The position numbers and the translations under genes were made by a program. A stretch of DNA of 20,848 nucleotides from Microcoleus asticus IPMA8 (GTDB lineage: Bacteria > Cyanobacteriota > Cyanobacteriia > Cyanobacteriales > Microcoleaceae). The notes under the pieces were generated by a model. The model did not search any database. It saw only the letters and a program-made list of their open reading frames with translations, and was not told where the DNA came from. The stretch's first letter is position 1. The number at the start of each line of letters is the position of its first letter. Below are positions 15,639 to 20,848 of this stretch, piece after piece. The stretch spans positions 1 through 20,848 of the forward strand of contig NZ_SRRZ01000131.1 in NCBI RefSeq assembly GCF_013179805.1. The letters are read 5' to 3'.

Positions 15639-17012
15639 CTAATGACTAATTTCAGCAAAATGTTTTTGCAATAAATCGTGAATAAATCGATAGCGCCGAT
15701 CGCCCGTTTTTTGCAGCAACAAGCGATCGGTCGCAGCATCGAGAAAACGCCTGTAATCCCAAGGAATGTAGCCGTTCGACCACAGCACGAGGCGCAATAT
15801 AAAACTTTCAATCCCCGGAATTCCCGGCAAAAAAGCACTAATTACCGCAGCAACAGCACCCGCAATCAACCCCCAAATTGACCCGGAGACTAGGGTGGCA
15901 ATTAATCCCAAAATCACCCAAATCAGCCCGCCAACCAGCTTAACTCCAAACTGATACTTGCGCTGCTCCTCGCCTGTTTGCAGCCAGCTAGACGGTATGC
16001 GATCGAGGTAAAATTCTTGAATTCCTTGCTGTTCCATCCTTCTCGCCAACCATCCCAGCCAGTGGCGAATTTGTTCGGGCCGCAGTTCCTTACCTCTGGG
16101 ATACTGCTTGACTTGCCCGGTCATTTGGTGGCGAATATAAGCAGTTAACAAATATTTGCGCTGTTCTTCTGCGGAAGTTATGCGCTTCCAAGCTTCAATT
16201 AAAATATCGTCGTAAGCCAGAGCCATCATGCTCAAAAGCAAGGGAACTTTTGCCAATTTCAACAACTCCGGCTCCCGCTCAATGCTGTACCAAAGTTCGC
16301 GGCTTCTGGCTTCTAGTAAATAATTGTGAATTTGAGTTTCTGTTAAAGGTTTCAATAAAACCGCTGCTTGCAGGCGAAATCTAGTATCGCAGTTTTTGTA
16401 AGCTTCAAAACTGCTGCAAGCTACTAAATGTTTGGGTTTAAATTCGCTTTCAACAAACTGATTGATTGCTTGAATGCAGATATTTTGGCGGTGGGTTTCT
16501 ACTTCGTCCAAGCCGTCGAGGAGAGGCAGCAATTTTTGTTCGGCAAGCCATTTTTTGCCGACAGCAGGAGAGATGCCGTATTTAAACTGAAGTTGAGCGA
16601 TTAACCAATCTGCGATCGCCCCGGATTCTGCTTTCCACGATCCGAGTTCAAACAGCACTGGTACTGGCCAACTAGCATCTTTTTGGGCGCGGGAAACTAA
16701 CACCCGAGCTAATTCTAGCAGCGTCGTAGTTTTGCCTGCACCCGTCGCTCCCAAAATTACCAATTTGCCGCCGGTGCGATCGAAAACTTTAGCAACGCTT
16801 GCTTTGGGAGAAAGCCGAAAACTCGGACGGTTGCCCGCTTTCACTTCCACATCCCAACAGCGGTTAACACCAAGAGGCTGCGAGTTTTGGCTGAGGTTAG
16901 CCAGCACAGCAGCGTGCAAAGACTGCGATCGTCCTGCTTGGACTTCCTGCTTCACCTCCTCCAACAATCGATCGCGGGGCGGTTGTAATCTCAGAGGAAT
17001 CAATTTTGACAT
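15639..17012 (-). CDS. NACHT-domain NTPase (STAND family) with membrane segment
   Basis: 457 residues. NACHT proteins are signal-transducing ATPases/GTPases that act as switches; in bacteria some serve in phage defence, others in regulation. Walker A is GATGAGKT (88-95, K94) and Walker B is LPLLDGLDEV (162-171). At the position where the next strand usually reads CSR, this protein has VACSSFEAY, so a serine (201) replaces the expected arginine. The helical part that follows contains PLLLSMMALAYDDI. A hydrophobic region at about 367-408 (GLIWVILGLIATLVSG onward) forms one or two TM helices. The C-terminal RYRFIHDLLQKHFAE is typical of cyanobacterial members. No effector or repeat domain is present. 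GAGG lies 10 bases before ATG 17012. The stop TAG lies in the target site of IS701 copy 3, and the C-terminus appears complete. Confidence 0.85.
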   Translation of the reverse strand: MSKLIPLRLQPPRDRLLEEVKQEVQAGRSQSLHAAVLANLSQNSQPLGVNRCWDVEVKAGNRPSFRLSPKASVAKVFDRTGGKLVILGATGAGKTTTLLELARVLVSRAQKDASWPVPVLFELGSWKAESGAIADWLIAQLQFKYGISPAVGKKWLAEQKLLPLLDGLDEVETHRQNICIQAINQFVESEFKPKHLVACSSFEAYKNCDTRFRLQAAVLLKPLTETQIHNYLLEARSRELWYSIEREPELLKLAKVPLLLSMMALAYDDILIEAWKRITSAEEQRKYLLTAYIRHQMTGQVKQYPRGKELRPEQIRHWLGWLARRMEQQGIQEFYLDRIPSSWLQTGEEQRKYQFGVKLVGGLIWVILGLIATLVSGSIWGLIAGAVAAVISAFLPGIPGIESFILRLVLWSNGYIPWDYRRFLDAATDRLLLQKTGDRRYRFIHDLLQKHFAEISH

Positions 17013-17257
17013 TTTATGTACCTCGCGCTGAACGCTTACTTTCGTAAATTGGCGCGCAAATAACCCAGAGCAAGATTACCATCAGTATAGGCGTCCAGTA
17101 TATATTGACTCAAATTATTGCGACAATTATGGCTCTGAAATTTTATCTAAAAATCCTGACCCTGTGGCCCGCACTAGGTATTTCCACTATAAATTAACTG
17201 GCGATCGCCCCAACTCCCAAATAAAAATTATCAATATAGATACAGAGAGGGTTTTTT

Positions 17258-18094
17258 ATGTCATTTACGAAAGCTCAAATCATCACGGTAAGCTTAGCAG
17301 GACTGGCAACAGCGGTGGGAGTGGCTGCTGCAACTATACAGTCGGGTGCGATGAAAGAATCCAATCCTCCCCTTGCAGAATCCCCGGCATCCACCAGAAA
17401 CCAGATTGCAGGGGAGACGAACAACCCTGAATCTCGGCAACCAGAACCTCTGCAAGCACAAACCCAAGCCGCAGAATCTCCCCCATCTCAATCTCAACCA
17501 GCCAAAACTCCAGCACTTCAATCCTCGCAAGCAGGAGTCTCTCCGCGAAAAGTTGAGCCAGTAGTTGTCACACCGCCAAATTCGGGTTGCAAAATCACTA
17601 TGGCTGTAGTCAGCGATCCGAATCCACCGCTAAACGTGCGATCGAACCCGCAAGTAAGGGGCAGCAACATAGTAGGAAAACTTAAAAATAATACCTTTGT
17701 TTCAGTCGCCGAAGAACAAAACGGTTGGCTGCGAATTACCGATCCGCCCGGTTGGATTGCCAAAAACCGCACCAAAAGCAGTTGTTCTAACGTCAACCAG
17801 CAGATTAATTTTCTACCGGGAGGAGATGAGGCGATCGTCAAAGGTCGAATCATCGGCGGCGGCAGCCACTCTTACCGGATTCGCGCCAGAAAAGGTCAAA
17901 CAATGACTGTTAGGACTCGCAAAGAGGTTTTCCCGCAAATTATAACTCCTGGTGGCAAACTTTTAGCCGGAGATCCTTATCAAGGCAATGAAACAGAGTG
18001 GACTGGAAAAATCCCTGTTACTGGCAATTACACATTACAATTAGACTCTAATTTCCGGGGATACGAATACGAGTTTTCGGTTAAATTGCGATAA
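17258..18094 (+). CDS. Exported SH3b-domain protein
   Basis: 278 residues. An N-terminal hydrophobic helix (about 7-26, IITVSLAGLATAVGVAAAT) is a signal peptide or anchor. A Pro/Gln/Ser-rich linker follows at about 35-108. An SH3b domain at about 111-176 shows LNVRSNPQVRGSNIVGKL, GWLRI and GWIAKN; C111 and C176 bracket it and could pair. The C-terminal ~90 residues are beta-rich and resemble the PPC-like or lysozyme-inhibitor-like domain often fused to SH3b in cyanobacteria: RIIGGGSHSYRIRARKGQTM, then TEWTGKIPVTGNYTLQLDS. SH3b domains usually bind cell-wall peptides, so a periplasmic or wall role is likely, fitting the dipeptidase gene next door. GAGAGGG upstream of ATG 17258 is a fair ribosome binding site. 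It is divergent from the NACHT gene. Confidence 0.8.
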   Translation: MSFTKAQIITVSLAGLATAVGVAAATIQSGAMKESNPPLAESPASTRNQIAGETNNPESRQPEPLQAQTQAAESPPSQSQPAKTPALQSSQAGVSPRKVEPVVVTPPNSGCKITMAVVSDPNPPLNVRSNPQVRGSNIVGKLKNNTFVSVAEEQNGWLRITDPPGWIAKNRTKSSCSNVNQQINFLPGGDEAIVKGRIIGGGSHSYRIRARKGQTMTVRTRKEVFPQIITPGGKLLAGDPYQGNETEWTGKIPVTGNYTLQLDSNFRGYEYEFSVKLR

Positions 18095-18108
18095 ATTTCC
18101 TGATATTT

Positions 18109-18136
18109 GTAGGGACACGGCAATGCCGTGTCCTAC
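18109..18136. terminator. ACACGGCA/TGCCGTGT palindrome between convergent genes
   Basis: GTAGGGACACGGCA and TGCCGTGTCCTAC form a stem of about 13 bp with one bulged G and almost no loop. It sits between the stop codons of the SH3b gene and the convergent dipeptidase gene (73-bp gap). This palindrome is widely dispersed in cyanobacterial genomes (from memory). A two-way terminator or mRNA end protector is the simplest reading. Confidence 0.6.
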
Positions 18137-18167
18137 CAGAAGCTGCCATTTTTAATAAATAGTATAA

Positions 18168-18935
18168 TTAAGGAATCTCCGCAAGTGATATATCAAGAAT
18201 CGCAAATTTCTGCCAATCTTCCGAATCAAAGTGCCACCATTCTGTTGTGATACCGATAAATCCGTGTTTTTTCATCGCATTCTTAAGCACTTGACGATTT
18301 TTCCGAGATTCCGCGCTGCCGCCTTGATAATCTCCGTGAGCTTTTTCGGTAAAATCATCGTAAGGTGTTGGCATTTCTAATTCTTTGCCGGTGCGATCGA
18401 CTAAAGTCAAATCAATAGCAGCACCGCGATTGTGCCGCGAACCCCTAGCAGGATTAGCAACATAGCGCGGATCGGGCCAAGCTTGCCACATTTGCTTAGT
18501 CACAGAGAAAGGCCTGTAGCAATCGTAAACTTTCAAACCCAATCCGATTTTTTCCAAATCTGTTTGAACTAGCCCTAACTTTTGAGCAACAGAACTTCTC
18601 AAGGCGCATTTCGATATAGGGTAAAGTTTTCGTTTCAAGAAATTGTTAGTAGTGGCGTATCGGATATCGAGGCGAATGTTGGGATTTACGGTGCGGATGT
18701 CAACCAGTCGCGCCGAACTGGGAAGTTGACTCATGAAAATACTTTCAGGTACTACTGGGTTTGATTCTGGTTGGCTAATTTGCACTTGTGGCGGCTCCTG
18801 GGCGCGAATCGATGTTGTATAATTCAGTGTGGTTGTAGACAGTAATATTACAGCGAATACAATTAAATATTTTGTAAATCGGTTTAATTTCATAGCTCTG
18901 TTAAGTGGATATTTAATAGAGTTTTTACATTTCAT
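18168..18935 (-). CDS. D-alanyl-D-alanine dipeptidase, VanX/DdpX type (peptidase M15D)
   Basis: 255 residues from ATG 18935. A second ATG at residue 15 (18893) directly precedes a good signal peptide (KLNRFTKYLIVFAVILLS, with RAQ near residue 46 as possible cleavage site) and may be the true start. The enzyme cleaves D-Ala-D-Ala in the periplasm, recycling wall peptide. Zinc ligands and catalytic residues of the family are all present: YDCYRP with R141, SRHNRGAAIDLT with H168 and D175, and EWWHFD with E232 and H235. The LDIRYATTNNF strand near 89-99 is also typical. Nothing suggests a vancomycin-resistance cluster: there are no vanH or vanA neighbours. It is convergent with the SH3b gene. Confidence 0.9.
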   Translation of the reverse strand: MKCKNSIKYPLNRAMKLNRFTKYLIVFAVILLSTTTLNYTTSIRAQEPPQVQISQPESNPVVPESIFMSQLPSSARLVDIRTVNPNIRLDIRYATTNNFLKRKLYPISKCALRSSVAQKLGLVQTDLEKIGLGLKVYDCYRPFSVTKQMWQAWPDPRYVANPARGSRHNRGAAIDLTLVDRTGKELEMPTPYDDFTEKAHGDYQGGSAESRKNRQVLKNAMKKHGFIGITTEWWHFDSEDWQKFAILDISLAEIP

Positions 18936-18985
18936 ATTTTGGGTAATTTCCGGGCTTTTCGTGTTTTCTGCCAGCCCGCCACACC

Positions 18986-19035
18986 GACAGGGGTTGAAAC
19001 CCCTGTCTCATAGCTAAAGTCCTCTGAAGAGGACT
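18986..19035 (-). repeat. Two-hairpin repeat module, copy 2 (inverted)
   Basis: The first perfect stem is GACAGGGGTT / AACCCCTGTC (18986-19007, loop GA). The linker CTCATAGCTAAA is the reverse complement of the linker in the other two copies. The second perfect stem is AGTCCTCT / AGAGGACT (19018-19035, loop GA). On the minus strand the order is the same as in copies 1 and 3. The GCGGAC tail is only approximate here (GCCCGCC on the plus strand near 18974). Confidence 0.85.
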
Positions 19036-19073
19036 AAAATATTTCTCTAAAAATTTTATCTGGTGAGTCTTTC

Positions 19074-19127
19074 AGTCGGTTTCAACCGACTTTAGCTATG
19101 AGACGGGGGTTTTAACCCCCGGCGGAC
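19074..19127 (+). repeat. Two-hairpin repeat module, copy 3
   Basis: The stem AGTCGGTT / AACCGACT (19074-19091, loop TC) is followed by the linker TTAGCTATGAG. The second stem is CGGGGGTT / AACCCCCG (19104-19121, loop TT), and the module ends in GCGGAC (19122-19127). With copy 2 it forms a large inverted repeat around a 38-bp AT-rich centre, placed in the gap between purB (ending) and the dipeptidase gene (upstream side). Confidence 0.85.
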
Positions 19128-19195
19128 TGTCGGACAAGCGCGAGAACGCTCGCTCTCTTCTCTCTCTCTGAGTCATTTTTAATTGTTAATTGTCC

Positions 19196-20491
19196 TCAAA
19201 TTCCCAACCGCTGATACACTAAATCTAAGTGCCTCAATTGATACTGCGGATCGAAACAATCATCAATTTCTTTGGTCGTCATCTTAGCTGTTACTCGATC
19301 GTCTTTAGCAATTAAATTGTAGAAATTGCCGCCGGGTTTGTTCCAAGCTTCGTGAGCACAAGATTGCACAATTTTGTAGGCGTCTTCGCGACTGGTGCCT
19401 TTTTCTACTAAAGCTAACATCACTCGCTGGCTGAAGATGACTCCGCCGTAAAGGTTCATGTTTCGCTTCATATTTTCGGGATAGACTAGCAGGTGTTTTA
19501 CTAAGTCTGTGGTTTCTACTAACATGAAGTGAGTTACTGTAGAACTGTCGGGCAAAATCATCCGTTCTACGGAACTGTGAGAGATGTCTCTTTCGTGCCA
19601 AAGCGCCACATTTTCTAATGCTGCGACGGCGTTGGCGCGAACAATTCTCGCCATCCCTGTGAGTCTTTCAGATCGAATCGGGTTGCGTTTGTGGGGCATG
19701 GCGGATGAGCCTTTTTGCCCTTTGGCAAAGAATTCTTCGACTTCGAGAACGTCGGTGCGTTGCAGGTTGCGGATTTCTACTGCAAAACGCTCGATCGATG
19801 CTGCTAAGAGTGCTAAGGTTTGGACGTATTCGGCGTGTCGATCGCGCGAAATGACTTGAGTCGATGCGGTATCGGGTTCGAGTCCGAGGTTTTGACAGGC
19901 GATCGCTTCAATTCGCGGATCGATATTAGCATAGGTTCCGACTGCGCCGGAGATTTTGCCGACTGCAATGGACGATCGCAAATTCACTAATCGGGCGCGG
20001 CTGCGAAAGACTTCTGCCAGCCATCCTGCTAGTTTAAAGCCAAAGGTGATGGGTTCGGCGTGAATTCCGTGCGATCGGCCAACCATGACGGTATTGCGAT
20101 GCTGTTGAGCCTGATAGCGAATAGCTTGACTCAATTCTTCGACACGTTCTAACAAGATATTGACGCTGGCGACTAATTGCAGCGCCAAAGCGGTATCGAG
20201 CACGTCGGAACTGGTTAAGCCGAGGTGAATGTAGCGGCCGGCATCGCCTACATATTCATTGACATTTGTCAAGAAGGCGATCATGTCGTGGCGGACTTCG
20301 GCTTCTATTTCGAGGACTCGTTTGGGGTCAAAATTAGCCTTAGCTTTGATTTCTTCGACTGCGGCGGCGGGGATGTAGCCGAGTTCGGCTTGAGCTTCGC
20401 AGACAGCGATTTCTACTTGCAGCCAGCTTTTCAGTTTGGCGGTTTCAGTCCAGATGTTGCCCATTTCGGGCAAAGTGTAGCGCTCTATCAC
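19196..20491 (-). CDS. purB: Adenylosuccinate lyase
   Basis: 431 residues, standard length. PurB acts twice in purine synthesis, splitting fumarate from SAICAR and from adenylosuccinate; it is a soluble homotetramer. The fumarase-superfamily motifs are all present: EAEVRHDM (63-70), GLTSSDVLDTA (91-101), GRSHGIHAEPITFG (138-151, with H141) and the signature GSSAMPHKRNPIRSE (261-275) with the catalytic serine loop. Start: the family begins MIERYTLPEMG, and here that start is the GTG at 20491. The open frame extends to 20626, but the extra 45 residues have no family match and are Arg/Ser/Pro-rich. No Shine-Dalgarno sequence is seen. The gene is divergent from the truncated XRE gene. Confidence 0.95.
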   Translation of the reverse strand: MIERYTLPEMGNIWTETAKLKSWLQVEIAVCEAQAELGYIPAAAVEEIKAKANFDPKRVLEIEAEVRHDMIAFLTNVNEYVGDAGRYIHLGLTSSDVLDTALALQLVASVNILLERVEELSQAIRYQAQQHRNTVMVGRSHGIHAEPITFGFKLAGWLAEVFRSRARLVNLRSSIAVGKISGAVGTYANIDPRIEAIACQNLGLEPDTASTQVISRDRHAEYVQTLALLAASIERFAVEIRNLQRTDVLEVEEFFAKGQKGSSAMPHKRNPIRSERLTGMARIVRANAVAALENVALWHERDISHSSVERMILPDSSTVTHFMLVETTDLVKHLLVYPENMKRNMNLYGGVIFSQRVMLALVEKGTSREDAYKIVQSCAHEAWNKPGGNFYNLIAKDDRVTAKMTTKEIDDCFDPQYQLRHLDLVYQRLGI

Positions 20492-20587
20492 GGTGGGAGT
20501 TGGGGAATGCGATCGTCCTATTGTACCTCTGCGAGGCCTCCGTCTTGAGTCGGGATGGGGAAGTTGGGGCGATCGGGCGATCGAGAT

Positions 20588-20624
20588 ATGTGACACATCG
20601 TCCGTAGACCGATCGTCCGCAGAC
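20588..20624. promoter_or_regulatory. Candidate operator between purB and the XRE gene
   Basis: A perfect 11-bp palindrome ATGTG-A-CACAT (20588-20598) is followed at once by two direct copies of CGTCCG(T/C)AGAC (20599-20609 and 20614-20624), 15 bp apart. They lie in the divergent gap between purB and a gene starting with a helix-turn-helix domain, where autoregulatory operators are common. No promoter hexamers are clear, so this is inference. Confidence 0.3.
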
Positions 20625-20639
20625 ACTGAAAATTGGCAG

Positions 20640-20765
20640 ATGAGTCGATCGAAACAGAAGATTCTGCGTGCTTTAGGTCATCTCGTAAAGCAACGCAGGA
20701 CAGCGTTGGGAATTTCGCAAGAGGAGCTCGGAATGCGGGCTAATTTAGACCGCACCTATATATAG
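20640..20765 (+). CDS. XRE-family transcriptional regulator, truncated after the HTH core
   Basis: 41 residues from ATG 20640 to TAG 20763. LGHLVKQRRTALGISQEELG followed by MRANLDRTYI is the start of a Cro/C1-type helix-turn-helix: helix 1, the turn and most of the recognition helix. Relatives continue directly with SGIERG and further helices. Here, after TAT ATA, the sequence becomes TAG and a repeat begins, so the gene is cut by an inserted element at a TA-rich site. The frame is open upstream to 20493, but that part is antisense to the purB start and has no domain. The remnant cannot form a complete HTH fold and is probably not functional. Confidence 0.7.
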   Translation: MSRSKQKILRALGHLVKQRRTALGISQEELGMRANLDRTYI

Positions 20766-20813
20766 CAATCCTAAATGATTTTCTATATCTAGAGCAATCC
20801 TAAATGATTTTCT
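20764..20813. repeat. 21-bp direct repeat at the XRE gene break
   Basis: The 21-mer beginning AGCAATCCTAAATGA and ending TTTTCT occurs at 20764-20784 and again at 20793-20813, a period of 29 bp. The first copy starts where the XRE coding sequence breaks off. It looks like the terminal or subterminal repeat of an insertion sequence or MITE that continues beyond the window. Two copies without a stable spacer series do not make a CRISPR array. Confidence 0.6.
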
Positions 20814-20848
20814 TTGTGTAAGTATATTGACGTATTTTGGGGAAATCA

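Noticed and set aside
17105..17133. Possible promoter TTGACT plus TATGGC upstream of the SH3b gene
   Set aside because: The -35 box is good, but the -10 match is poor and it lies over 120 bp from the start codon.
18168..18935. Vancomycin-resistance cluster suggested by the VanX-type enzyme
   Set aside because: No vanH, vanA, vanR or vanS genes are nearby; single VanX/DdpX-type dipeptidases are ordinary recycling enzymes.
20492..20626. 45-residue N-terminal extension of PurB
   Set aside because: The family start MIERYTLPEMG coincides with GTG 20491, and the extension has no family match and antisense overlap with a repeat-rich gap.
20764..20813. Possible CRISPR repeats
   Set aside because: Only two copies with an 8-bp spacer and no series; insertion-sequence end repeats are more likely.

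Overview
The window looks like chromosomal DNA of a filamentous cyanobacterium of the Oscillatoria/Microcoleus type. The evidence is many GCGATCGC (HIP1) octamers in both genes and gaps, heptanucleotide repeat arrays between genes, dispersed palindromes, and cyanobacterial versions of SecD, SecF, PdhB, PurB, a NACHT ATPase and a CBS-type histidine kinase. The genus is an inference. I saw no rRNA, tRNA or CRISPR array.

Layout. 1-1140: a two-hairpin repeat and a proline-rich single-pass membrane protein gene (minus strand). 1422-2542: a decayed IS701-family element whose transposase pseudogene carries a 179-bp non-coding element flanked by TTAA. 2687-3085: a DUF4342 gene. 3086-3883: non-coding, with nested inverted repeats. 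3884-5653: the wreck of an AAA-like ATPase/WD40 gene. 6125-7606: an orphan sensor histidine kinase. 7791-11939, minus strand: pdhB, secD, secF and a small membrane protein, with nearly every gap filled by short repeats. 12134-12586: a Uma2-family gene cut off by an IS701 fragment. 12950-14845: an AT-rich membrane glycosyltransferase gene between two IS701 3'-end fragments in the same orientation. 15639-17012: a NACHT NTPase. 17258-18094: an exported SH3b protein. 18168-18935: a VanX-type D-Ala-D-Ala dipeptidase. 18986-19127: two more copies of the two-hairpin repeat, in opposite orientation. 19196-20491: purB. 20640-20765: the 5' end of an XRE-type regulator gene, broken by a repeat at the window edge.

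Housekeeping functions here are protein export (SecDF), acetyl-CoA supply (PdhB), purine synthesis (PurB) and cell-wall peptide turnover (the dipeptidase). Between them lies a heavily rearranged accessory layer. Most unexplained structure comes from mobile and repetitive DNA: one IS701 lineage in three states of decay, a miniature element that uses the same YTAR-type target, heptamer arrays that provide the stop codon of secD and the start codon of a neighbouring gene, and a roughly 54-bp module of two hairpins whose stems vary in a compensatory way around a constant linker. No complete new enzymatic system was found. The hairpin module and the nested miniature element are the best candidates for undescribed biology.
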